A stretch of DNA of 64,000 bases. Source: a virus. The stretch spans positions 1-64,000 of IMG/VR virus record IMGVR_UViG_3300025120_014919; one strand, given 5' to 3'. Position 1 is the stretch's first letter. Each line of letters begins with the position of its first letter. Positions 55,561 through 64,000 of this stretch are shown in pieces. The notes beneath the pieces were generated by a model. It searched no databases and was not told the DNA's origin. It saw only the letters and a list, made by a program, of their open reading frames with translations. Position numbers and translations under genes: made by a program.

Positions 55561-56360
55561 TAATAATCACCATATACATCAGTATTGTTCTGAGACATAT
55601 CAAATATATCATTTTTACTAACGTTATCTACATTGTAATCGTCGTACCCTGGCTTCTTAGTTTGTGATTCTGGGTTTGTACCTCCGCTTAATCTACCACT
55701 AAATGAATCTTCAAATACTTGATTATTACCTGAAATACCTTCAAACCTATTACTTGCGTTTTTATTATTGAAAGGTATATTAGGTTCGAAACTATAATCT
55801 AGACGTTTAGCTTTTAATAAAAATACGTAATGACCTCCTAATTGATTCATTGCTAATATATCTTGATCTAATTTTTGTGTAATTTCAAAATATTTACCTT
55901 GTCTATCATTCGGTCTATCGTTACCATATTCACTTAATTGGAATATATCACCTGCTTTAGGCTCAACTATACTGTATTGATTTTCAAAGGCACCACTTAA
56001 AGTAAAAAAGGTATCGAAAAAACTAGATATATGAATATATGCAGTAATTTCATCATCACTTTCAAAACCATATTGTGAAAGAGTAATTGCATTTTCATTT
56101 AAGGTTGCTGCTAAAATTAATTTTCTAGGCTCAGCAAATACTTTATTAGGGTCTTCACCGTAAAAATTATCTGCACTTAATACGTTATATGTATTGACGA
56201 AATAATCTACCTTTGTACCATATAAATTAATTTGTTCTCTCCACCAATTACTAAACAAAGTTCTTTCATTTTCCTGAATAGATTTATCAGAAAATCTGAA
56301 ACAAGTTTCATCGGTTTGTACTAAACCTGGGAAATCACAATTATAATCTGGTTGGCTCAT
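55557..56360 (-). CDS. 14: gp14-like neck protein
   Basis: 267 aa, close to T4 gp14 (256 aa). The segment NWWREQINLYGTKVDYFVNTYNVLSADNFYGEDPNKVF (about residues 38-75) and SQYGFESDDEITAYIHISSFF follow the neck-protein pattern seen in marine T4-likes (IxxYGxDVxYhxR..hxxD.hhGED...F). The neck joins head and tail after DNA packaging. It overlaps the upstream gene by 4 bp. gp13 is not seen in the window. Confidence 0.72.
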   Translation of the reverse strand: MSQPDYNCDFPGLVQTDETCFRFSDKSIQENERTLFSNWWREQINLYGTKVDYFVNTYNVLSADNFYGEDPNKVFAEPRKLILAATLNENAITLSQYGFESDDEITAYIHISSFFDTFFTLSGAFENQYSIVEPKAGDIFQLSEYGNDRPNDRQGKYFEITQKLDQDILAMNQLGGHYVFLLKAKRLDYSFEPNIPFNNKNASNRFEGISGNNQVFEDSFSGRLSGGTNPESQTKKPGYDDYNVDNVSKNDIFDMSQNNTDVYGDYY

Positions 56361-56686
56361 CTTTCAATTACAAATTTATTTAAGTTAGAATCAAAATACA
56401 ATTTAATACCAGTACTACCTAATTTTTTAACTTCACCTTTATAGGGTATTACCTTATACTGGCTTTTTATATAATCTAAATCAACAGGAAAGCATACTTT
56501 CTTACCATGACCGTCTCTTAATTGTTCAATTTTTTGATTTTTAGATGGATCAGTTTTTAAGTAATCAGCCATTATGTTACCTTTTTTACGACTATTACTA
56601 TTTGGTATAACTTTTCTATGCCAGTGTTCAACCCCTGGTTTAGGCTTCTGATATTTATTCTCAAAAAACTTATCAAATCTTAACAT
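56357..56686 (-). CDS. Small late protein
   Basis: 109 aa. Starts MLRFDKFFENKYQ, which resembles the aromatic leaders but has no L-x-E site. Basic, with GVEHWHRKVIPNS and a C-terminal STGIKLYFDSNLNKFVIER. No family is recognised. A late box 5 bp upstream places it with the neck gene. Confidence 0.58.
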   Translation of the reverse strand: MLRFDKFFENKYQKPKPGVEHWHRKVIPNSNSRKKGNIMADYLKTDPSKNQKIEQLRDGHGKKVCFPVDLDYIKSQYKVIPYKGEVKKLGSTGIKLYFDSNLNKFVIER

Positions 56687-56691
56687 ATTTA

Positions 56692-56699
56692 TATTTATG
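56692..56699 (-). promoter_or_regulatory. Late promoter box of the 109-aa and neck genes
   Basis: CATAAATA on the minus strand, 5 bp before the ATG at 56686. Confidence 0.7.
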
Positions 56700-56707
56700 G
56701 AAAAAAA

Positions 56708-56729
56708 AGCACAACCAAATGGTTGTGCT
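56708..56729 (-). terminator. Hairpin terminator after the 290-aa gene
   Basis: A perfect 9-bp stem (AGCACAACC with GGTTGTGCT) and 4-base loop, followed on the minus strand by a run of eight U. It ends transcription from the gene at 57623 just before the next late box. Confidence 0.85.
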
Positions 56730-56750
56730 CTCTTTAATTATGTATTTTTT

Positions 56751-57623
56751 TTATTCGAAGAAATCTTGTCCGGTATGTAACCCAACTTTATTATTTTTAC
56801 CTTGTAAATGAGCTTTCTTATCTCCTAATTCCTTAGGTTCTGCTTCAACATACTTTTTAGTTGAATCAGATGCTTTATTACCTTTTGCTTTAATTGAACC
56901 TACTTTATTATTCTTTGACATTAATGATTGACCTGCAGAACTTGGAACTTCTTTCATCTCAACTGCTTCTTGATGAGTATCGTCTTCCTCTTCTTCTGTA
57001 TCTTCTTCTGCCTCTTCCATTTCCATTGAATAATCTTCATCAGCATCTGCTTCTTCACTATCATCATCTTCATCTCCCATTGCTGCTTGCAACATGTCGC
57101 AAAGTGACTTAGCCATATCACGATCAATCGTGATTGTAACTTCGTCTGATTCGGTTTCACCCACTTCGGTATCGATACCGAGTGCGTCCAATTCTTGTTC
57201 TTGGTCTGAGTGACCCATTTCTTCACCCATCACATTTTCAAATAATTTATCAAAAGTAGATTTCATAAAAATATTTATACTCTCTTTTACTTTTTTCTCG
57301 ATTTTTTTATCTTTTTTATCCTTTTTATTATAATTTTCTGCAGAATACTTATCACTATCATATAATTCGTCTTCCTTCTTGCTATGTTTAGGATCTATAG
57401 GTTTATTTAAACCATCAATTTCATAAACCGGTTCCGTGGTTCTTGGTCCTTTAGAATGCTGTTTATTTTTAGATTTATTAGAGTTTAAATCAACAGCACC
57501 GGGTCCTGGTTTCATTCCCATATTTTTAGTACCACCTTCAATAGGTCTACCTGCTTTACCTTCGCTGATAATATTATTATTATATGTATCCCATATTTCG
57601 GTTAGAGTATTTGCTCTTGTCAT
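56751..57623 (-). CDS. Acidic late protein, probable prohead core or internal protein
   Basis: 290 aa. The start MTRANTLTEIWDTYNNNIISEG contains LTE (residues 7-9) and ISE (residues 19-21). The first 110 residues are basic, then comes STFDKLFENVMGEE, a long very acidic region (about residues 175-220), and a C-terminus with two copies of KNNKVG. Strong charge segregation and no fold suggest a scaffold or core protein like gp67/gp68, not a proven match. It has a perfect late box shared with gp17. Confidence 0.62.
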   Translation of the reverse strand: MTRANTLTEIWDTYNNNIISEGKAGRPIEGGTKNMGMKPGPGAVDLNSNKSKNKQHSKGPRTTEPVYEIDGLNKPIDPKHSKKEDELYDSDKYSAENYNKKDKKDKKIEKKVKESINIFMKSTFDKLFENVMGEEMGHSDQEQELDALGIDTEVGETESDEVTITIDRDMAKSLCDMLQAAMGDEDDDSEEADADEDYSMEMEEAEEDTEEEEDDTHQEAVEMKEVPSSAGQSLMSKNNKVGSIKAKGNKASDSTKKYVEAEPKELGDKKAHLQGKNNKVGLHTGQDFFE

Positions 57624-57628
57624 TTAAA

Positions 57629-57636
57629 TATTTATA
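57629..57636. promoter_or_regulatory. Shared late box between the core-like gene and gp17
   Basis: The 8 bp read TATAAATA on the minus strand and TATTTATA on the plus strand. They are exactly 5 bp from the ATG on each side (57623 and 57642). The minus reading is a perfect box; the plus reading matches 6 of 8. Confidence 0.65.
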
Positions 57637-57641
57637 CGTCA

Positions 57642-59327
57642 ATGGTAAAAAATAAACAAAACTATATGAATAACCCTAATTTACCTGTGGTTGGGGCCGA
57701 ATTCGAGTATACTCCTGAAATGGTAACAGATTTAAAGAAATGTCAAAAAAATATTTTATATTTTGCAGAAAGATTTTTTTATATAATATCTCTAGATGAA
57801 GGTAAACAAACTATAGACTTACATTACTGTCAAAAAAGAGCTTTACGTAAAATGAGAGATAATCGTTTTTTTATATTATTAGCGAGTAGACAGATTGGTA
57901 AAACTACTATGATGACAATTTATGCTTTATGGGTTGCTTGTTTTAACTCAGATCAAAGAATATTAATTGTAGCAAATAAAGAAGGAACTGCTTTAGAAAT
58001 AATGAGCAGAATAAGAATGGCATATGAAGAATTGCCTAATTGGTTAAAACCTGGAGTTAAAGAATATGGTAAAACCGCTATAACGTTAGCCAACGGTACA
58101 CGAATAGGTATATCAACAACCACTGGCACTGCTGCTCGTGGTCAATCAGTTAATTGTCTTATATTAGATGAGCTTGCCTTTATTGAACCACATTTGGTTG
58201 ACGATTTTTGGAAATCAGTATATCCTATTGTTTCTGCATCTAAAAAATCTAAAATCTTTATAGCTTCGACTGCTAACGGTACAGATAACCTCTTTTATAA
58301 ACTCTATTCAACTGCTGATAATGGGGAATCTAATTGGGCTAGTGATAGAATATTGTGGGATGAAATACCAGGTAGAGACGAACGTTGGAAAAACGATACT
58401 ATATCATCGATTGGTTCGATGGAAGCATTTAATCAAGAATTTAACTGTGAATTTATATCTAGCGGTGAAAGTTCAGTTAACGATGAATTATTCCAAAAAC
58501 TTGCTACAAAAACGTCTGAACCGTTATTCGTATTTGATGATGGTAAGTATTTACTGTGGGATGAACCTAAAGAAGATAGAATATATGTTGCTAGCGTCGA
58601 TACAGGGGAAGGATTAGGTAAAGATTCATCTGTAGTGCAAGTTTTAGATTATACAGACTTAACTAATATTAACCAAGTAGCTGTTTATAGTAATAATGAA
58701 ATCGGTCCATATAATTTCTGCGAAAAAGTATTTGAAATATTACAGCATTGGGGTAACCCTTTAGTCTGTGTTGAAAGAAACAATAGTGGGGGTCAAATAG
58801 TCGATATATTAAAAAATACCCATAATTACGATAATATAGTATCATGGGGTAGTAAAGTAGCTGGTAGAAATAAAAGTCAATTAGGTATAGTTTCTCATAC
58901 TAATACAAAATATAAAGCAGTTACTAATATGAGATATTGGGTTAACGAATTAGAGTCAGTTAATATAAATGATTTAAGAACTATAAAGGAATTGAAAAAC
59001 TATGTAAAAGCAGCTAACGGTACATGGAATGCGAAGAAGGGATATCACGATGATTTAGTCACCTCACTAATGTGGAATCTTATTATATTAGCTGATGAGT
59101 TAGTTGAAACGTATTTTGAGGTGGTAAAAAGAGACTCAAATAATAAACCTTTACAACTACAGCAAATGGAGTTTGGTATTAAATACTTTTTAGACCCAAC
59201 TTCATTATATACTAATGAAAAACATGGTCAAGTAAATGCTTTACCAATTGTTATAGGGAATACAACTAAAACTGATAATGACATACAACAATTAGAAGCA
59301 CAAGGATATAAAATATGGCAACAATAA
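57642..59327 (+). CDS. 17: Large terminase subunit gp17
   Basis: 561 aa. The ATPase has ASRQIGKTTM (Walker A, about residues 83-92) and NCLILDELAFIE (Walker B). The nuclease has VASVDTGEGLGKD, CVERNNSGGQIVDIL and YHDDLVTSLMW with its acidic residues. Slightly shorter than T4 gp17 (610 aa). It packages the genome into proheads. It overlaps the next gene by 13 bp. Confidence 0.95.
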   Translation: MVKNKQNYMNNPNLPVVGAEFEYTPEMVTDLKKCQKNILYFAERFFYIISLDEGKQTIDLHYCQKRALRKMRDNRFFILLASRQIGKTTMMTIYALWVACFNSDQRILIVANKEGTALEIMSRIRMAYEELPNWLKPGVKEYGKTAITLANGTRIGISTTTGTAARGQSVNCLILDELAFIEPHLVDDFWKSVYPIVSASKKSKIFIASTANGTDNLFYKLYSTADNGESNWASDRILWDEIPGRDERWKNDTISSIGSMEAFNQEFNCEFISSGESSVNDELFQKLATKTSEPLFVFDDGKYLLWDEPKEDRIYVASVDTGEGLGKDSSVVQVLDYTDLTNINQVAVYSNNEIGPYNFCEKVFEILQHWGNPLVCVERNNSGGQIVDILKNTHNYDNIVSWGSKVAGRNKSQLGIVSHTNTKYKAVTNMRYWVNELESVNINDLRTIKELKNYVKAANGTWNAKKGYHDDLVTSLMWNLIILADELVETYFEVVKRDSNNKPLQLQQMEFGIKYFLDPTSLYTNEKHGQVNALPIVIGNTTKTDNDIQQLEAQGYKIWQQ

Positions 59328-59899
59328 ATCAATCACAGTTAAATAAAGGAAGGTTAGATAAGTTTTTACTTGTTTTAAATTTACCAACCGCTATGCGAGC
59401 TGATACAAAAAAGACTTTAACTGGTAGAAGTAATAAAAATACAATACAAGATAGTTTACAATTTTCAGTATACGGTTCTATAGTGCCAAAAGTCGTAGTC
59501 CCGGAAGAAACATTAGGATATGCAGGTCAATCATTTAAAAAATCGACACATACAAGACCTCCATATGAAAATATTACTGTTAACTTTACAATTGATAGTG
59601 AATTTAATAATTATTGGGTAATTTATAAATGGCTAGATTTAATGAATGATGAAAAGACGTCACATTTTAATTCTAAAAAAGCCGCCGGTACAAATAAATC
59701 ATTTAAATCTCCTGACTTATACCAAACAAATTTTTCTATTTTTGCTAAAGATGAATTTGAAAAAAATAAAGTAAAGTTTACTTATACTAATGCTTTCCCA
59801 GTAAGTTTAGGTCAAATAAGTTATAATTATAGGCAATCGGGTGAAATTGAAACTACCTTTGAATTCGCCTTTTCTCAAATGATAGTCGAATTATTGTAA
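59315..59899 (+). CDS. 19: gp19-like tail tube protein
   Basis: 194 aa, longer than T4 gp19 (163 aa). The segment NITVNFTIDSEFNNYWVIYKWLDLMND (about residues 89-115) and the C-terminal FTYTNAFPVSLGQISYNYRQSGEIETTFEFAFSQ (about residues 151-184) follow the tube pattern (tV.F..D.-......W......, then hxxhhPhxhG-hxhxh...-I.tF-V.h.). Genomic order gp17, tube, sheath differs from the T4 order 18-19. Confidence 0.72.
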   Translation: MATINQSQLNKGRLDKFLLVLNLPTAMRADTKKTLTGRSNKNTIQDSLQFSVYGSIVPKVVVPEETLGYAGQSFKKSTHTRPPYENITVNFTIDSEFNNYWVIYKWLDLMNDEKTSHFNSKKAAGTNKSFKSPDLYQTNFSIFAKDEFEKNKVKFTYTNAFPVSLGQISYNYRQSGEIETTFEFAFSQMIVELL

Positions 59900-59917
59900 A
59901 TTTTTAACTCGGGAAGC

Positions 59918-59925
59918 CATAAATA
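59918..59925 (+). promoter_or_regulatory. Late promoter box of the sheath gene
   Basis: CATAAATA, 5 bp before the ATG at 59931. Confidence 0.75.
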
Positions 59926-59930
59926 ATTTT

Positions 59931-62900
59931 ATGGCACGTACAATACAATCTCCCGGAGTAGAAATAAAAGAAATTGATTTAAGTTTGAGAGCAAACTTAC
60001 CAATAGGTACTAATATTTTAGTACCAGGGTTTGCTGATGAAGGACCAACAGATCAAATTATTCAAGTTACATCAAGAAGTGAGTTTGAAACTATTTTTGG
60101 TCTACCTAAGACACCAGCTGAAAGATATTTTTACCATACAGTTACACCATTATTTGATTCACCAGCAAAGGTAAGCGTATATAGATTACCTTATGGTTCT
60201 AATAAAGGTGAAGGCTTTTCTTCAAACTATAGTGCATTAGCATATCCTGCTAAAGGTATTAGTATTAGTACAGAAGGAGCTGGTGCATCAGCAAAAGCTT
60301 CAGTTCATGAAGTTGCATTACAGACAAGAACATCTGATAATACATATTTTGGAGCTGCATCAGCTAGTTTAAGTGCATTCCAAGTTACGACACCTGATGG
60401 TACAGTTGCAGAAGCACCAGCATTAACACTTAACGATCCGTCAAACAAATTTGTATTTAGACAATATGATGGTTCAAATGCAGGTATAACAGTTACTGGT
60501 GGTTCTAATGCAATACCATTTGGTTTTACAACAGCCCTTTCAGGTGGTACTGATTTTACAACCAATGTAAAGTATTTCTCAGGTGGGTTTGATAAAGCAT
60601 CAGGATTTCCTCTAGATACAGCTGAGGAAGTGACCTTAGACTTTTATAGAAACACAGTATTACCTACAGTTTCAGGTGCAGTAGTAGCATTTACAGCATC
60701 AGGATCAGTATCAGGTAGTAATAAAGCACCATTCGTACAAGTTACTGCAGCAGATGGTGATAATTTAAGTCTTTTCTATACCGCTGCATCTTCGGTTAAG
60801 ACTAAAGTATTAGGAGGAGTTACCCAAACAGTAACTCGTACAAATGGTTACCCTGACGGAGGCGCTGGTTTCTTTGGTAATACAGTTAATCTTGATTTTA
60901 ATGAAAATAGCGAAATACAAGGTTCAAATTATGGTCAAGGTTTAACCACATATAATGAGCAAGCTTCAGGTAACTTGTTTGTTCTAGGTAAGCCAATACA
61001 TTTCCAACTTACTGAAGACCAATACAACAATATCCTACAAAAGAAGACATTTGATTGGGAAAATAGTATTGCAACATCTGCTACTTTAAGTAGTTTTGGT
61101 GAATTAGGTAAATCAGCAATGATTGTTCTAAATAAAGGTCAAACATCAATTGATGATAAGTTCCAAGGTTTTTATGTTGGTGCTCTTGATAATACAAATC
61201 TTAACCCAGCGACTAATTTTGATGGATTATTAACTGTTGAATCAGTAGCTCAATCAGCTAATATAACATCCACATATACCACACTACCAGTACAAAGACT
61301 TGATTTCTCATTATCTTCGATATCTGATAATAATACCGATACATTCGGTCAAGTTACTGATAGTCTTTCAGAAATAATGGAGAATGTGCAGTCATTTGAT
61401 ATATCTGATAAAGAATTCGATGATACGATTTCAGTAGGATTGTTTAGATTAAATCGTTCTAATTACTCACCAGACACCATTAAGTTAGCAGCTGGTTTAG
61501 GTGAAAAATATGTAGGTACATTCGATTATCATCGTCAAGTTAATAATCCTAATGGAGGTACACCAGAAAGCTTCTCATTGGAAACAAAAGAAGATGGTTC
61601 ACCTAATGTTCAAATTATTGTTAATGAGTTCTTAAGTCATAAAGATGGTAGTTCATATTTAGATATTAACGGTAATCCGACAACTAAGATAAGATTAGGT
61701 TCATCTAAGATTGATAGTAATGCATCTTCATTTGCAGATAGAATAACTTATTTCCAACAATTATCTACAGAATATGGAGCTACGACTCGTACGCAAGCAA
61801 CAATTCTATCAGGAGCGGTTGAATCAGCAGTTACAAGTGATATATTCCCAGCAGATTCGTTGTTTCCTTTAGGTAGCTACCAAAATAGTAGTAATGCTAA
61901 AGTTAAGAATTTAGGGTCTATACCTAAGAAGTTGAATAGATTAACTGATCTAGCAGAAGATCGCGATTTATTTGATATCGATCTTACAGTAGATGGTGGT
62001 TTAACTACTATTAATGCAGTTTCTGAATACTTAGAACGAGGTGGTAAAGGTAAATACTTTGATGATACGGTATCGGTTTCAGCTATTGAAGGTTTTTATG
62101 AATCAAATATATTAGATATATCACCTGAAGCAGTAGCATTTAGAAGCGACTGGAAGACAGTATTTGATGTATTTGCTAATTTTGCAGAATTCCGCAGAAA
62201 AGATCATATGTTTATTGCTGACTTACCGAGACATATATTCGTTCAAGGTAAAAACTTTAAGACATTAAATGATGATACTAAGAGCTTTTCATTTAACTTG
62301 ATGAACCCACTACGAGCAATGGTATCAGTAGTCAATACAAGTTACGCAGCAACGTATGCTAATTGGGCTCAAGTTTATGACCCAGTTTTAGATGACCAAG
62401 TTTGGGCACCAATCTCAGGCAATATAGCGAAAACGATGGCTAATTCGGATAGTAATTTCCAACCATGGTTTGCACCAGCTGGATTCACTAGAGGTATTAT
62501 TACCGGGGTTAATGACTTGGCACTATATCCAAAGCAGTCACAGAGAGATCAATTATACAATCGTTCAATTAATCCTATAGCATTCTTTCCGAATGAAGGT
62601 TTTGTAACATTTGGTCAAAAGACATTGCTTAAGAAGCCAAGTGCTTTCGATAGAATTAATGTAAGAAGACTATTCTTAAATCTAGAAAAAGCAACTAGAC
62701 GTACAGTTAAGTTCTTCGTATTTGATCCGAATACGTTAGTTACCAGAACAAGGTTAACAAATGTAATTCAACCTATATTTGAGAATGCTAAAAATACTGA
62801 AGGCTTATATGATTTCTTAATTGTATGTGATGAAAGAAATAATACACCAGAAGTAATCGATCAAAATGAGTTAAAGGTAGATATATACCTGAAACCAGTA

Positions 62901-62972
62901 AGAGCAGCAGAATTTATATTAGTTAATTTCTTTGCTACCAGAACTGGTGTTGATTTCAACGAACTTATTTAA
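59931..62972 (+). CDS. 18: Tail sheath protein gp18
   Basis: 1013 aa, about 350 residues longer than T4 gp18 (659 aa). The N-terminus SPGVEIKEIDLS and GFADEGPTDQIIQVTSRSEFETIFG are classic sheath starts. The C-terminal domain ends with RVFLNLEKATRRTVKFFVFDPN-like order (here RLFLNLEKATRRTVKFFVFDPN) and GLYDFLIVCDERNNTPEVIDQNELKVDIYLKPVRAAEFI. The extra length lies in the middle and is Ser/Thr/Gly/Ala-rich, so it is probably surface-exposed insertions. Confidence 0.95.
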   Translation: MARTIQSPGVEIKEIDLSLRANLPIGTNILVPGFADEGPTDQIIQVTSRSEFETIFGLPKTPAERYFYHTVTPLFDSPAKVSVYRLPYGSNKGEGFSSNYSALAYPAKGISISTEGAGASAKASVHEVALQTRTSDNTYFGAASASLSAFQVTTPDGTVAEAPALTLNDPSNKFVFRQYDGSNAGITVTGGSNAIPFGFTTALSGGTDFTTNVKYFSGGFDKASGFPLDTAEEVTLDFYRNTVLPTVSGAVVAFTASGSVSGSNKAPFVQVTAADGDNLSLFYTAASSVKTKVLGGVTQTVTRTNGYPDGGAGFFGNTVNLDFNENSEIQGSNYGQGLTTYNEQASGNLFVLGKPIHFQLTEDQYNNILQKKTFDWENSIATSATLSSFGELGKSAMIVLNKGQTSIDDKFQGFYVGALDNTNLNPATNFDGLLTVESVAQSANITSTYTTLPVQRLDFSLSSISDNNTDTFGQVTDSLSEIMENVQSFDISDKEFDDTISVGLFRLNRSNYSPDTIKLAAGLGEKYVGTFDYHRQVNNPNGGTPESFSLETKEDGSPNVQIIVNEFLSHKDGSSYLDINGNPTTKIRLGSSKIDSNASSFADRITYFQQLSTEYGATTRTQATILSGAVESAVTSDIFPADSLFPLGSYQNSSNAKVKNLGSIPKKLNRLTDLAEDRDLFDIDLTVDGGLTTINAVSEYLERGGKGKYFDDTVSVSAIEGFYESNILDISPEAVAFRSDWKTVFDVFANFAEFRRKDHMFIADLPRHIFVQGKNFKTLNDDTKSFSFNLMNPLRAMVSVVNTSYAATYANWAQVYDPVLDDQVWAPISGNIAKTMANSDSNFQPWFAPAGFTRGIITGVNDLALYPKQSQRDQLYNRSINPIAFFPNEGFVTFGQKTLLKKPSAFDRINVRRLFLNLEKATRRTVKFFVFDPNTLVTRTRLTNVIQPIFENAKNTEGLYDFLIVCDERNNTPEVIDQNELKVDIYLKPVRAAEFILVNFFATRTGVDFNELI

Positions 62973-62996
62973 AAAAATAATTATCAATAATAAAAA

Positions 62997-63030
62997 AAAG
63001 ACCGGACTAATTAATTTTAGTTCGGTCTTT
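62997..63030. terminator. Strong hairpin terminator after the sheath gene
   Basis: A 14-bp stem with one G-T pair (AAAGACCGGACTAA with TTAGTTCGGTCTTT) and a 6-base loop. A-runs precede it and a T-rich stretch follows, so it works on the plus strand and perhaps on both. Confidence 0.85.
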
Positions 63031-63051
63031 CTTTATATTTTACTTTTTGTA

Positions 63052-63059
63052 AATAAATA
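63052..63059 (+). promoter_or_regulatory. Late promoter box of the last gene
   Basis: AATAAATA, 5 bp before the ATG at 63065. Confidence 0.7.
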
Positions 63060-63064
63060 TTAAT

Positions 63065-64000
63065 ATGGCTGACAGTAGACTTACAGATTTACCAAACTTT
63101 ACAGAAATAGACAATAATGATATTTTATATATTGTTGATGTGTCACAGGATACATCCAATAAAATAACTTATGGTAATTTAATAGGTAATAGAATAGACA
63201 CAATAAGTAATACAATAGACAGTTTAGGTATACCTAATATTGCATCTCTAACCACTAAGGTTGCAACTCTTTCGGTCATACAAAGAGACAAAGCAGACCA
63301 AAGTTCTCTTAATGCTACTGATGTAAGGGTAGAAGACTTAGAAATCGATAATACAGCAAATAAAAATAACATTGCCCAACTTCAAATAGATACAGGGTCA
63401 TTATCAGGTACAGGTATTGCTGGTAAAGCACCTTTATCCGCTATACAATTAATTAATAGTACTACTAGTTTCTTATCTACTCAAATTGATACAAAAGCAA
63501 CTCTTGTAGAAGATAGTTTAAAAGTTAATCAAACACAATTTGATAGTTTATCAAGTATAACATTTAATTTATCATCAGGTATTACCTTTAACGAGCAAGA
63601 TATAGATTTATTGCAAGCAGCTAATAATACACTTGATTCTGAATTTCAGGTGTTGAGTACTAATGTAACAACTTTATCTACAATAATACCGAATTTAGTA
63701 TCTAACACAGTAGCATTTGAATTAACTGCAGGTGTGCTAGACTTAGAAGACGCTGTCGATGATATAGAAACTGGTCTTAGTTTATCAGCTACAGTTATAA
63801 AGGTACCATTTGATATTAACATTCAAAGTAATACTAATGTATTATGTACATATACAGGGTTAACAGGTGCTCAAGGGTTATCATCAATTCCAATCGAACC
63901 TAATATATTAGGTACTGTAGTAACTGCATATATTAGTTCAGGTAATATGAACAGATATTTAAGTATGGAAGGTTTAATAACGCAGACGGTAGTAGTTAGT
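63065..64000 (+). CDS. Virion protein, partial (tail fibre or baseplate-like)
   Basis: 312 codons from the ATG to the window edge, all open. The N-terminus MADSRLTDLPNFTEIDNNDILYIVD is like the start of many phage fibre proteins (SKITDLP.....-DDIhYIVD). Later there are repeated Ser/Thr/Asn/Leu-rich stretches of low complexity with probable coiled coils. The gene has a late box and follows the sheath terminator. The C-terminal part, which would decide the identity, lies outside the window. Confidence 0.7.
   Translation, partial: MADSRLTDLPNFTEIDNNDILYIVDVSQDTSNKITYGNLIGNRIDTISNTIDSLGIPNIASLTTKVATLSVIQRDKADQSSLNATDVRVEDLEIDNTANKNNIAQLQIDTGSLSGTGIAGKAPLSAIQLINSTTSFLSTQIDTKATLVEDSLKVNQTQFDSLSSITFNLSSGITFNEQDIDLLQAANNTLDSEFQVLSTNVTTLSTIIPNLVSNTVAFELTAGVLDLEDAVDDIETGLSLSATVIKVPFDINIQSNTNVLCTYTGLTGAQGLSSIPIEPNILGTVVTAYISSGNMNRYLSMEGLITQTVVVS

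Overview
The window is part of the genome of a strictly lytic, AT-rich, T4-like myovirus, most probably a marine one of the pelagimyophage type (hosts such as SAR11 or OM43). This rests on the T4 core set seen here: gp17 terminase, gp18 sheath, gp19-like tube, gp14-like neck protein, gp43 polymerase, gp41 helicase, gp61 primase, gp59 loader, gp32 SSB, gp45 clamp, UvsX/UvsY/UvsW, gp46/gp47, RNase H and late sigma gp55. They are mixed with genes typical of marine T4-likes (PhoH, 2OG-Fe oxygenase, preQ0 pathway, many sugar genes). The host assignment is inference. No integrase, tRNA gene, CRISPR array or IS element was seen. Genes are packed tightly: the largest gap is about 115 bp, and many neighbours overlap by 1-30 bp.

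Layout. 1-2591 (minus): a curli-like set (curlin-repeat protein, cut by the window edge; CsgG; CsgF) and two small membrane proteins. 2672-9499: mixed strands, with preQ0 genes queE, queD and folE2, plus phoH, a retropepsin-like protein and an Hc1-like histone. 9510-14950 (minus): a sugar cluster with two glycosyltransferases, an amidinotransferase, two SDR enzymes, a short DegT aminotransferase and a PIG-L deacetylase. 14981-24641 (mostly minus): a 2OG-Fe oxygenase and a long series of late, probably virion-associated proteins. 24663-36477 (plus): uvsY, uvsW, gp55, gp47, gp46, a glycosyltransferase, gp43, an APS-kinase-like/nucleotidyltransferase pair, uvsX and a thioredoxin. 36482-42771: queC, then an operon running from a class II glutamine amidotransferase to gp41. 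42794-47438: DHH phosphoesterase, a gp33-position protein, gp59, gp32 and gp45. 47469-53013: a second sugar-nucleotide operon ending in RNase H, then the primase. 53010-57623: small structural and internal proteins and the neck protein. 57642 to the end: gp17, tube, sheath and the start of a further virion protein.

Three signals run through the window. (1) Two promoter classes sit at a fixed distance from start codons. One is a sigma70-like TTGAnn-N16-TATAAT-N6-start (about 18 cases, over replication, preQ0 and sugar genes). The other is a T4-type late box TATAAATA-N5-start (about 20 cases, over virion genes). Both spacings would put the transcription start on the first base of the start codon, so most transcription units should be leaderless. 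(2) At least ten late proteins share a short aromatic N-terminus ending in an (L/I)-x-E site. This resembles the T4 capsid-targeting sequence and gp21 protease site, and suggests a large set of packaged, probably co-injected, internal proteins. These include an ATP-grasp-free ligase-like/NMNAT-like fusion and several basic proteins, encoded with a PD-(D/E)XK-like protein. (3) Base-modification and sugar genes are woven into replication operons, which suggests the products act on phage DNA or virion glycans.

How the parts fit: FolE2, QueD, QueE and QueC make preQ0 from GTP. A separate class II amidotransferase and a dATP/dGTP diphosphohydrolase-like protein lie in the next operon, but no DpdA transglycosylase is visible here. 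Late transcription would use gp55, the candidate gp33 and gp45, all encoded here, on the TATAAATA boxes.
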